From Chloroflexota bacterium (GTDB lineage Bacteria > Chloroflexota > Anaerolineae > JAAYEA01): DNA of 36,262 bases. Both the position numbers and the translations under genes were made by a program. Below the pieces are notes generated by a model that was given only the letters and a program-made list of their open reading frames with translations, searched no databases and was not told the origin of the DNA. The DNA lies in the NCBI GenBank assembly GCA_019873665.1, contig JAIOAV010000035.1, positions 1 to 36,262 of the forward strand. Direction: 5' to 3'. Positions 16,968 through 24,154 of the stretch are shown here, in pieces. How positions within the stretch are numbered: position 1 is the stretch's first letter; each line of letters starts with the position of its first letter.

Positions 16968-18173
16968 ATGCCGCAAGCGCTGGACAACATTCGCATTCTC
17001 GATCTCGGCCACGTTCTGGCCGCACCGACCACGTCCATGATCCTGGCGGACCTGGGCGCAGAGGTGATCCACGTCGAGCCGCCATGGGGCGACGATACAC
17101 GCGAGTTCGGCCCCTTTGTGGATGGCGAGAGCGCCTACTACATCAGCATCAACCGCAACAAGAAGAGCATCGTCATTGACCTGCGGCAAGAGGCGGGCAG
17201 GGATGTCCTGCGTGACCTGGTGCGCGTCTCGGACGTGGTGCTGGAGAACTATCGCGCCGACACGATGGCCAAGCTGGGCTTTGCCTACGAGGAGCTGAAG
17301 CGGCTCAACCCGCGCATCATCTATGCCACCATCTCCGGCTTTGGGCGGGACGCGCTCCCCGAATATGTGGTGAAATCCGCCTACGACATCGTGGCGCAGG
17401 CCTACAGCGGCATCATGAGCATCACAGGGCCGGAGGGCGGGCCGCCGGTGCGCGTGGGCGCATCCGTGGGGGACATCGTCGCCGGGCACCAGTGCGCCAT
17501 CGCCATCCTGAGCGCCCTGTGGTATCGCGAGCGCACCGGGTGCGGGCAGGTCATTGACATCGCCATGGTGGACAGCCTCATCTACATCCTGGAGAACGCC
17601 ATCGTTCGCTATACCGTGTCCGGCGAGGTCCCGCGCCCGATGGGCGCACGGCATCCCTCTTTGGCGCCGTTTCAGGCGTTCCCCACCGCCGATGACTGGC
17701 TCATCGTCGCCATCGGCAACGACACGCTCTGGGCCAAGTTCTGCGTCGCGATCGGTCGCCCGGATTTGCGAGACGACCCGCGCTTTGCCACGGTGGAGCT
17801 ACGCAACCAACACGAGCGCGAGCTGACGCCGATCCTCAACGAGATCTTTCCCGCCAAGAGCACAGCAGAGTGGATCGAGATCCTGGAAGCGTACCATCTC
17901 CCCTACTCGCCCATCAACACCATAGATCAGGTGGTCCATGACCCCAACGTGCGCTATCGGCGGATGATCGTCGAGATCAACCAGCCGGGCGTAGGCAAGA
18001 TGGAGATCGCCGGCTCGCCGTTCCACCTCTCCGAGACCCCTGGCGCGATCACGCGCCACGCGCCGCTCCTGGGAGAGCACACGGTGGAGGTATTGCGGCA
18101 GACGCTCAGCTACCCGCCGGAGCGGGTGCAGGAGCTGATCGCGCAAAAGGTGGTGTTCGCCGGCGACCGCTAA
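16968..18173 (+). CDS. CaiB/BaiF (class III) CoA-transferase
   Basis: This is a 401-residue family III CoA-transferase that moves CoA between carboxylic acids through a mixed anhydride and aspartyl-CoA intermediate. The N-terminal ILDLGHVLAAP, the ADLGAEVIHVEPP strand and the INRNKKSI segment are typical. The catalytic Asp is residue 169 in VRVGASVGDI, the same number as in formyl-CoA:oxalate CoA-transferase. The ATG at 16968 is chosen because AAAGGAG sits six bases upstream; the ATG at 16962 would be almost touching it. The substrate acids are not evident: CoA-transferases of this family act on carnitine, oxalate, succinate/mesaconate and others. It is followed by the dispersed palindromic repeat and a convergent sugar isomerase. 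Confidence 0.9.
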   Translation: MPQALDNIRILDLGHVLAAPTTSMILADLGAEVIHVEPPWGDDTREFGPFVDGESAYYISINRNKKSIVIDLRQEAGRDVLRDLVRVSDVVLENYRADTMAKLGFAYEELKRLNPRIIYATISGFGRDALPEYVVKSAYDIVAQAYSGIMSITGPEGGPPVRVGASVGDIVAGHQCAIAILSALWYRERTGCGQVIDIAMVDSLIYILENAIVRYTVSGEVPRPMGARHPSLAPFQAFPTADDWLIVAIGNDTLWAKFCVAIGRPDLRDDPRFATVELRNQHERELTPILNEIFPAKSTAEWIEILEAYHLPYSPINTIDQVVHDPNVRYRRMIVEINQPGVGKMEIAGSPFHLSETPGAITRHAPLLGEHTVEVLRQTLSYPPERVQELIAQKVVFAGDR

Positions 18174-18201
18174 GGGAGAAAGAAGCCGCACAACCCGGCC
18201 C

Positions 18202-18331
18202 TGTCGTTGCGAGCCGCGTAGCGGCGAAGCAATCCCCTACATGGTCGAAGAGGAGATTGCTGCGGTCGCTTCGCTCCCTCGCAATGACACTGACTCTGTC
18301 ATGACGAGGCGCGCGGCGGCAAAGCAATCCA
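18202..18331. repeat. Second copy of the dispersed palindromic repeat
   Basis: TGTCGTTGCGAG (18202-18213) is mirrored by CTCGCAATGACA (18278-18289). Inside them, GAAGCAATC (18226-18234) is mirrored by GATTGCT (18255-18261). A half copy follows at about 18297-18331 (TGTCATGACGAGG, then AAAGCAATCC). The plan, one full palindrome plus a half copy, is the same as at 1-156. It fills the gap between the convergent 3' ends at 18173 and 18388. Confidence 0.8.
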
Positions 18332-18387
18332 CCGCTGGACGCAATCATTCGATTCCTGTTGGCTTCTCCTGAGGGGTTGTGCCGCAT

Positions 18388-19179
18388 TCAGGCGAACAGC
18401 GACTTGGCGAAGGCGACATCCTCCGCGATGAGCCGGTCCACAGCGTCATGATCGCTGTACTCGGCGGTCAGGCAAATCACGCCCTCATAGCAACGCCGCT
18501 GCAGCTCCGCTGCCACGCGCGGCCAGGAGGCGAGGCCGTGCCGCCCACTCGTCCAATAGGTGCGCCACTGGGCATACGGCGCTTCCGGGCCGTTCGTGCG
18601 CAGCCAGAAGCCGTTCTTCAGATTCACCATGCACAGGTGCGACCAGGCGATGTCGAGCGCCAGCTCCGGCTCCGTCCCTGCCAGCGCCTCGTGCGCCGCA
18701 TCCCAGACGATGCCGAAATGGCGTGGGTCATACTGGCCAATAAGGTGGCGCACGGCCATGGCGTTGGCCACATCGCGCCCGTTGTGGTTCTGGATGCCGA
18801 TCCGCACGCCATATCGCTCCAGCAGCGGCACCAGCGCGTCGTATTCGCGCTGCAATTGCGCCACCGTCTCCATATAGGGCCGATCGCCGATGGAGACGCA
18901 GATGCGGATTGTGGGCACGCCCGCCGCAGCGCAGGCCGCGATCGTCGCCTCATCGGTAGGCCCGGCGACGCTCAGCACCTTGATCCCTTCGTCGGCCAGT
19001 TGGCGCGCCAGTTGCGGCAGGCCAGTGGCCACATTCTCCGGCTCCACCTGATAGCCGGGCCGCACGGGGAACTCGATCCCTTCAAAGCCGAGTCGGCGGA
19101 CATGCGCCGCCAGCGCCGACACCGGCATCTCCTTCCATGGCTTGGTGAACACGGACCAGGTGATTTTGCCAACGCTCAT
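18388..19179 (-). CDS. Sugar phosphate isomerase/epimerase (xylose isomerase-like TIM barrel)
   Basis: This is a 263-residue AP-endonuclease-2/xylose-isomerase superfamily protein. Typical strands are visible: the N-terminal KITWSVFTKPW, GFEGIEFPVRP, IKVLSVAGP, IGIQNHNGRDV, FGIVWDAAHEAL and a final CLTAEYSD. The acidic and His residues of the barrel's metal site (NHNG, WDAAHE, TAEYS) are in place. Members isomerise or epimerise ketoses, inosose or related sugars in the cytoplasm. The exact substrate cannot be read from sequence. The ATG at 19179 follows GAGGAGGATGGA; an upstream in-frame ATG at 19257 lies over the -10 region and has no such site. It is divergent from rsfS, with a -10-like TATAAT on the minus strand at 19256-19261. 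Confidence 0.85.
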   Translation of the reverse strand: MSVGKITWSVFTKPWKEMPVSALAAHVRRLGFEGIEFPVRPGYQVEPENVATGLPQLARQLADEGIKVLSVAGPTDEATIAACAAAGVPTIRICVSIGDRPYMETVAQLQREYDALVPLLERYGVRIGIQNHNGRDVANAMAVRHLIGQYDPRHFGIVWDAAHEALAGTEPELALDIAWSHLCMVNLKNGFWLRTNGPEAPYAQWRTYWTSGRHGLASWPRVAAELQRRCYEGVICLTAEYSDHDAVDRLIAEDVAFAKSLFA

Positions 19180-19255
19180 TCCATCCTCCTCACGCTCTGG
19201 GCTCGCCGCGCATCGGCGGCGGGATAGCTGAAAAGTGTGTCTGCTGATGCGCCGC

Positions 19256-19261
19256 ATTATA
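19256..19261 (-). promoter_or_regulatory. -10 element for the sugar isomerase gene
   Basis: A perfect TATAAT on the minus strand at 19256-19261, about 75 bases before the start at 19179. No convincing -35 is present at 16-18 bases, so this call is tentative. It faces away from the rsfS promoter. Confidence 0.45.
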
Positions 19262-19308
19262 GCCCGCTTGCGGCGGCGACGCGAATCGGCCTGCCAACGG
19301 GACCCGCT

Positions 19309-19336
19309 TTGCGCGCGTCCTGAAGCGCGCTATAAT
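19309..19336 (+). promoter_or_regulatory. Predicted promoter of rsfS
   Basis: A perfect -10 TATAAT (19331-19336) with a weak -35 TTGCGC (19309-19314) at 16 bases. The strong Shine-Dalgarno AAGGAGG follows at 19368-19374. Confidence 0.55.
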
Positions 19337-19379
19337 ACGAGCAGATCATGGCGACCCGATATGGGACAAGGAGGTTACA

Positions 19380-19724
19380 CTGGAGTCCTCACAGCTGGCA
19401 CGAGAGATCGTTGATGTCTTGGTGGGCAAGCTGGCGGCAGATACGATCCTGCTGGATGTGCGCGAAGTTACGCTGATCGCCGACTATTTCGTCATCGCCA
19501 CCGGCGGCAGCGAGAGGCAGGTTCAGGCGCTGGTGGAGGCGGTGCAGGAGCAATTGCAGGAAAAGGGGATCAAGCCCCTCGGTGTCGAGGGAGACGCCGC
19601 CTCTGGCTGGGTGCTCTTGGACTATCTCGACATCGTCGTGCACGTGTTCACAGCGCCCGTGCGCCGCTTCTACGATCTGGAGGGCCTCTGGAGCCGGGCG
19701 CGGACCGTGTTGCGCATTGACTAG
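19380..19724 (+). CDS. rsfS: Ribosomal silencing factor RsfS, apparent CTG start
   Basis: This is a 114-residue RsfS/YbeB/Iojap-family protein. It binds ribosomal protein uL14 and blocks subunit joining when nutrients are short. DYFVIATGGSERQ and the C-terminal VHVFTAPVRRFYDLEGLW are diagnostic. The start is unusual. A near-perfect AAGGAGG (19368-19374) is followed, five bases later, by CTG at 19380. Reading from it gives LESSQLAREIVDVL, the expected N-terminal helix of the family. There is no in-frame ATG, GTG or TTG between the promoter and 19419. A TTG at 19419 would discard that helix and has no ribosome-binding site. So either CTG is the initiator or a base is wrong in the sequence. The gene is convergent with ndk. 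Confidence 0.85.
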   Translation: MESSQLAREIVDVLVGKLAADTILLDVREVTLIADYFVIATGGSERQVQALVEAVQEQLQEKGIKPLGVEGDAASGWVLLDYLDIVVHVFTAPVRRFYDLEGLWSRARTVLRID

Positions 19725-19725
19725 C

Positions 19726-19746
19726 GATATCCGCGCCGCGGATGTC
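19726..19746. terminator. Small hairpin between rsfS and ndk
   Basis: GATATCCGC (19726-19734) pairs with GCGGATGTC (19738-19746) around a GCC loop: nine pairs including one T-G. It lies in the 39-base gap between the convergent stops of rsfS and ndk and could serve both. There is no T tract, so this is a weak call. Confidence 0.4.
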
Positions 19747-19763
19747 ATGCGCCGCTTGCCGCG

Positions 19764-20219
19764 CTACTCGTTGGGCAGAATCCAGGGGTCAATGGCTCGC
19801 TGGTACGACAGGATCTCGCTCTCGGTGAAGTAGAGCGCGATCTCCCGCTGCGCCGACTCGGGGCCATCGGAGCCATGAATCAGGTTGCGACGGCTGTCTA
19901 GCCCATAGTCGGCCCGGATGGTGCCGGGCAGCGCCTGGGCGGGATTGGTAGCGCCCATTGTCGCGCGCGTGATCTCGATGGCGTCCGGCCCTTCCAGCAC
20001 CATGACCACCACCGGCGCCGATGTGATGAAGGAGATCAAACCCGGGTAGAAGGGCTTGCCCTCGTGCTCGGCATAGTGTCGCCGGGCCAGCGCCTCGTCA
20101 ATCTGCATCATCTTCATCGCCACGATCCGCAGGCCCCGCCGCTCCAGGCACGTGATGATAGGGCCGATCAGTCCCCGTTGCACGCCATCCGGCTTGACAA
20201 TGACCAGAGTTCTTTCCAT
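19764..20219 (-). CDS. ndk: Nucleoside diphosphate kinase
   Basis: This is a 151-residue cytoplasmic enzyme that transfers the gamma phosphate from ATP to other (d)NDPs through a phosphohistidine. The N-terminal [19 protein letters not shown], the middle [18 protein letters not shown] and [12 protein letters not shown], with the phosphorylated His115, are diagnostic. The length is normal. The ATG at 20219 has GGGGGAAAGG upstream; an in-frame extension to 20276 would run through a hairpin and is unlikely. It lies downstream of the TPR gene on the same strand, with a strong stem-loop 21 bases ahead of its start. Confidence 0.97.
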   Translation of the reverse strand: MERTLVIVKPDGVQRGLIGPIITCLERRGLRIVAMKMMQIDEALARRHYAEHEGKPFYPGLISFITSAPVVVMVLEGPDAIEITRATMGATNPAQALPGTIRADYGLDSRRNLIHGSDGPESAQREIALYFTESEILSYQRAIDPWILPNE

Positions 20220-20240
20220 CACCTTTCCCCCCACAAAATG

Positions 20241-20266
20241 ATCGGTGTCTCTGGCGAGACACCGAT
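20241..20266 (-). terminator. Stem-loop between the TPR gene and ndk
   Basis: ATCGGTGTCTC (20241-20251) pairs perfectly with GAGACACCGAT (20256-20266) around a four-base loop: 11 pairs. On the minus strand it follows the TPR stop and is trailed by CATTTTGT. It ends 21 bases before the ndk start, where the ndk ribosome-binding site lies, so it could be a terminator for the TPR gene or a leader element of ndk. Confidence 0.6.
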
Positions 20267-20299
20267 TTGGAATCACCTATGCTTTAGCGGCCAGACGCG

Positions 20300-22264
20300 C
20301 TAGACCTGCGTCAGAAGCCAGTTATACTTGGCCAGCGCCTCATCCAGTCGCCCCGCTTCCATATACGCATCGCCCAACACCTGCTGCAATGCCAACTGCT
20401 GCGGCTGCGCCGCAGTGTAGCGCTCCAGGTCGGCCACCACCTCGGCCAGCACATCGGGCGACTGCACCAGCTCCGCATACTGCGCCGCCGCCTCGGCCCA
20501 GGAAGCCTCCGCCGCATAGGCGCGAGCCAGCGCCAGCCGCGCACCCGCATCGCCTGGCGCAGCTTCCACCGCCGCCGCATAGCGTGCCACATCGCTGATC
20601 TCCTCCACGGCCGCTTCCTCCACCGGTTCTGCGACAATCGCCTCCGGCGCGACGGGCGTCGGCACTTCCGCTTCTGCCTCGATCTGTGGCTCCGCCGGCG
20701 CGGCCACCCCTTCCACCACCTCGGCGGCAACCTCCGCCGCGATCTGCTCCGGCGCGACGGGCGTCGGCACTTCCGCTTCTGCCTCGATCTGCGGCTCCGC
20801 TGGCACAGCCACTTCTTCCACCACCTCGGCGGCAACCTCCGCTGCCGCCAGGCCCGCCTGGCGCTGCCGCAGCCATGCCATGATCTCATCCGGCGTCGCC
20901 GTCTCGGGCGGCATGGAGGCCAAGATGGCCGCCCTTTCCTCGGCACTCAACTGCCCCAGGCCCACTTCGGGCAGCGCACCGAACTCCTCCTCCAATGCCG
21001 CAATCGTGGGCGATTCCTCCGGCACAACCGCCTCGGTGATCTCCGGCTCCGGTACGGCAGGAGGCGCTTCCACCGCCACCTCCTCAGGGAGTTGCTCCGC
21101 GCGCTGCTGCTGCGCCTGCACCCACGCCAGGACCTCTTCTGGCGTCGCCCCTTCCGGCGGCATGGAGGCCAGCAATCGCTCCCGCTCCTCTTCGCTGATG
21201 GTTGTCAGATCAAGCTCTGGCAGCGCGCCAAACTCGGCCTCCAGCGCGGCAATGGCAGGCGATTCTCCGACCTCCTCCGCGGCGATCAGGTCAGGCTCGC
21301 CGCCGCCTGTCGCCGACGCCTCCATCTCCGCCATCGCCTCCACCGAAGCTGCCTCCTCCTGCAGCGCCGGCGCTTCCTCCGCGGGAGCCTCCTCGGTTAC
21401 CGCCTTCAGCAGGCGTTCCCACTCCTCGCGCTTCTCTGTCGGGATCTCCCACGCCTGCGGCTGCGCCAGATACTCCATCATCTCCGCCATCTCGGATGGC
21501 TCTATCCGCTCGATCGTGATGGTTTTCGCGGGAAGAGGCGAGCTCTCGCCAAACAGCGCCTGCGCCACCCGGTTCTCCGGATCAAGGCTCTCCGCACGCC
21601 GCAGCAGTGTGTTTCCTTCGTCCTCCTGACCGCTCCTCAGCCAGATCTCGCCCAGGAGGAGATCAGCCTTGAGGCAGTTCGGCAGCTTGTTCAGCACATC
21701 CTGGCACATCTCCGCCGCCTCCCGCCGCCGGCCATCTCGCCAGAGCGTCTCGGCAAGAGCCAGCTCGATGTCAACGCGATTCGGGTCCGCTTCCAGAATG
21801 CCGCGCAGCTCGGCGATCGCCGGCGCGTAGAAACCGCCGCTCGCATGGAGGCGACCGAGCGCCGCGCGGTTCAGCTTGAGACGGGGCGGTTCGACCCCAT
21901 CGCGTTGCGCGTAGAGCCGCTTCAGCTCACGGCGAATCTCGGCATTCGCCGGGGCCAGCTCAAAAGCGCGCTCGAATTGCCAGATCGCCTCATCCAGCAG
22001 ATCGTCCTCCTCATGGATGATGCCGATGCCGACGTAGGCGACAAAGCTCTCTGGGTCGGCGCTGAGCACGCGGCGGAAAAGGTCCAGCGCTTCCTCGTGC
22101 TCCCCTTTCTCCAGGGTCGCCTCAGCAAGCACACGATAGGCGTCAACGTACTTGGGGTATTGCTTGAGGATGTGACGGCAGATGGCGATCGCTTCGTCAT
22201 GCGAGCCGGCGTCGATCAGCTCTTTGGCTTCGTTCAGGTAAGCTTGGAGTTCCACTTCCGCCAT
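20300..22264 (-). CDS. TPR-repeat protein with Ala/Glu/Pro-rich repeat linker
   Basis: This is a 654-residue protein with no signal peptide or membrane helix, probably a cytoplasmic scaffold. Residues 1-260 are TPR units (for example AKELIDAGSHDEAIAICRHI, EKGEHEEALDLFRRVL, and DDLLDEAIWQFERAFEL). The middle (about 300-570) is acidic and rich in Ala, Glu and Pro. It contains two copies of a roughly 58-residue unit starting near residues 334 and 417, with an IAAL..EFGALPE start and an ASMPPE.ATP core. Then come two 35-residue tandem units. A second TPR block forms the C-terminus, with SWAEAAAQYAEL and AGRLDEALAKYNWLL. The ATG at 22264 follows AGGAGG. The partner is unknown. The order TPR-linker-TPR suggests a flexible assembly protein. 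Confidence 0.8.
   Translation of the reverse strand: MAEVELQAYLNEAKELIDAGSHDEAIAICRHILKQYPKYVDAYRVLAEATLEKGEHEEALDLFRRVLSADPESFVAYVGIGIIHEEDDLLDEAIWQFERAFELAPANAEIRRELKRLYAQRDGVEPPRLKLNRAALGRLHASGGFYAPAIAELRGILEADPNRVDIELALAETLWRDGRRREAAEMCQDVLNKLPNCLKADLLLGEIWLRSGQEDEGNTLLRRAESLDPENRVAQALFGESSPLPAKTITIERIEPSEMAEMMEYLAQPQAWEIPTEKREEWERLLKAVTEEAPAEEAPALQEEAASVEAMAEMEASATGGGEPDLIAAEEVGESPAIAALEAEFGALPELDLTTISEEERERLLASMPPEGATPEEVLAWVQAQQQRAEQLPEEVAVEAPPAVPEPEITEAVVPEESPTIAALEEEFGALPEVGLGQLSAEERAAILASMPPETATPDEIMAWLRQRQAGLAAAEVAAEVVEEVAVPAEPQIEAEAEVPTPVAPEQIAAEVAAEVVEGVAAPAEPQIEAEAEVPTPVAPEAIVAEPVEEAAVEEISDVARYAAAVEAAPGDAGARLALARAYAAEASWAEAAAQYAELVQSPDVLAEVVADLERYTAAQPQQLALQQVLGDAYMEAGRLDEALAKYNWLLTQV
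20642..20851 (-). repeat. Tandem 105-bp repeat inside the TPR gene
   Basis: Two adjacent copies of 105 bases (20642-20746 and 20747-20851) differ by few substitutions. Shared blocks include CTCCGGCGCGACGGGCGTCG at the head of each copy. In protein terms the unit is 35 residues, ending in EVPTPVAPE-like sequence. The close identity points to a recent in-frame duplication. Confidence 0.85.
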
Positions 22265-22342
22265 GGCCAATACCTCCTCTTCGGGTAAGCGGAGCAATGT
22301 CGGGTGCGATGCTCCCGGAACTAGAGCTTGCCATACCACTTC

Positions 22343-22383
22343 ATTATATCACTCCTTCGCGCAAAGCAAAAAGGGTGTATAAT
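22343..22383. promoter_or_regulatory. Divergent -10 elements for the TPR gene and the AarF gene
   Basis: On the minus strand TATAAT lies at 22343-22348, about 80 bases before the TPR start. On the plus strand TATAAT lies at 22378-22383, about 48 bases before the kinase start. Neither has a good -35 match, so the promoters are tentative, but both hexamers are perfect. Confidence 0.5.
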
Positions 22384-22430
22384 GTTTGACGGGCGTTCGC
22401 TCCTGCGCCTGACACGCTGAAAGGACACAC

Positions 22431-24131
22431 ATGCCTCCACGCTGGCCGCTGCAGCAGCCATATCAAGATCTGATCCGCCTGCGCCACATCGCCGAAACGT
22501 TGGTGCGCCATGGCCTCGGCTTCATCATTGAGCGCTTGGGCCTCACCTTATTGCTGCCGCTGCGTCGCCACAAAGCGCTGGCGACGGATCAGACCGCAGA
22601 GCGATTGTCGCTGGCGGTGCGCGCACGTCGCGCTCTGGAAGAACTCGGCCCCACGTACATCAAGCTGGGCCAGCTCCTCAGCACGCGCCCTGACCTCTTG
22701 CCCGCAGACGTCATCGCAGAGCTATCCAAGCTGCTGGATGACGTACCCCCCTTCCCCACGGATGTGGCAATCCGTCGGATCGAAACAGAGCTGGGTCGCC
22801 CTCTGGACGAGCTCTTCGCCCAGTTCGAGCCGACGCCGATCGCCGCCGCTTCTATCGGCCAGGTGCATCGCGCCCGGCTGCACAGTGGCGAGCCTGTGGT
22901 GGTCAAGGTGCGACGACCCGGCGTCGAGCAGACCATTGAGAGCGACCTGGCGCTGTTATTGCGCCAGGCCAGGTTCCTGGAAGCACATTCCAGCCTCCTG
23001 CAAGAGTATCGCATCGTGGAAATCCTAGAAGAGTTCGGGCAGAGCCTGCGCGATGAGCTCAACTATATCCGCGAAGGGAATAACGCCGACCGCCTGCGCC
23101 GTGCGTTGGAGCACAAGAAGCAGGTGCATATCCCCGTGATCCACTGGGATATGACGACGCAGCGCGTCATCGTTATGGAGGATATCGCCGGGACCAAACT
23201 CAGCGAGCTGCTCGGCACTGGCGGGCAGCTCGCTGACCTGCCCGCGATTGCCGAGATGATCGCCGATGCCTATCTGGAGCAGGTGTTCATCGCCGGCTTT
23301 TTCCATGCCGACCCGCATCCAGCAAACATCTTGATCCAGGACGGTGGCATGGGTTTGGTGGACTTTGGGCTGACCGGCTTTCTCTCCACAGCGGTAAAGG
23401 AGAGCTTTGGCGACCTCTTTGTCGCGTTGATGGCGCAGGACGTGGAGCGCGTGGGCGACCTGATCCTGCGCATGGGCGCGGCGAGCGTCTCTGTGAACCG
23501 GCAGAGCCTGCAAAGGGATATCCAGCGCCTGCTGCAACGCTACTATGGCTTGCCTCTGGAGCATATCATGCTGGGCCAATCGCTGGAAGAGGTGATGCAG
23601 GTGGCCTTTCGCCACCATATCCGTCTCCCATCCGATCTGGCGCTCTTGGCACGAACGCTGATCATCCTGGAAGGGATAACGCGACAACTGGACCCGCAGT
23701 TCAACTTTGTGCAGTTTGCCAAGCCGTTCATGTCTCGCATGATCAGCGAGCGACTCAGTCTGCGTCACCTGGGAGGCGAGGCGACCAGTCTGCTGCGTGA
23801 ATACGTCGAGCTGGCGCGAGAGCTGCCTCGCTACTCGATGGATCTGATGCAGCGGCTGCAGCAGGGCGAAGCCACAGTGCGGATCGAGGTCAATGGCCTG
23901 GAGCAGTTGATGCGCAAAGCAGACAAGGTGAGCAACCGGCTGGCGTTCAGCGTGATCACCGCGGCGCTCATCATCGGCTCCGCTTTCCTGATCCAGGCCG
24001 GGGCCGAATCGTCAGTGTGGCAGTTGCCGATCGTGGGATGGGCGATCCCCATCGCCCGCTTCGTCTTTGTCATTGCTGGCATCTTGGGCGCGTGGCTGCT
24101 GTTTTCCATCATGCGGGCGCGCGGGCTCTGA
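22431..24131 (+). CDS. AarF/ABC1/UbiB-family atypical kinase
   Basis: This is a 566-residue membrane-associated ABC1-family protein. The N-terminal KxGQ motif is at 78-81 (IKLGQ). The Ala-rich loop AAAS replaces the usual glycine-rich loop near 138-141, with SIGQVHRA after it and the conserved lysine at 159 in VVKVRRPG. HADPHPANIL carries the catalytic Asp and Asn, and LVDFGLTG the metal-binding Asp. The C-terminus has two predicted membrane helices. Members support isoprenoid-quinone synthesis or lipid homeostasis as ATPases. The ATG at 22431 follows AAAGGACAC. The next gene starts 23 bases after its stop, so they are probably co-transcribed. The quinone link is by family, not shown here. 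Confidence 0.93.
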   Translation: MPPRWPLQQPYQDLIRLRHIAETLVRHGLGFIIERLGLTLLLPLRRHKALATDQTAERLSLAVRARRALEELGPTYIKLGQLLSTRPDLLPADVIAELSKLLDDVPPFPTDVAIRRIETELGRPLDELFAQFEPTPIAAASIGQVHRARLHSGEPVVVKVRRPGVEQTIESDLALLLRQARFLEAHSSLLQEYRIVEILEEFGQSLRDELNYIREGNNADRLRRALEHKKQVHIPVIHWDMTTQRVIVMEDIAGTKLSELLGTGGQLADLPAIAEMIADAYLEQVFIAGFFHADPHPANILIQDGGMGLVDFGLTGFLSTAVKESFGDLFVALMAQDVERVGDLILRMGAASVSVNRQSLQRDIQRLLQRYYGLPLEHIMLGQSLEEVMQVAFRHHIRLPSDLALLARTLIILEGITRQLDPQFNFVQFAKPFMSRMISERLSLRHLGGEATSLLREYVELARELPRYSMDLMQRLQQGEATVRIEVNGLEQLMRKADKVSNRLAFSVITAALIIGSAFLIQAGAESSVWQLPIVGWAIPIARFVFVIAGILGAWLLFSIMRARGL

Positions 24132-24154
24132 CACCTGTAACGCGAGGATAGATC

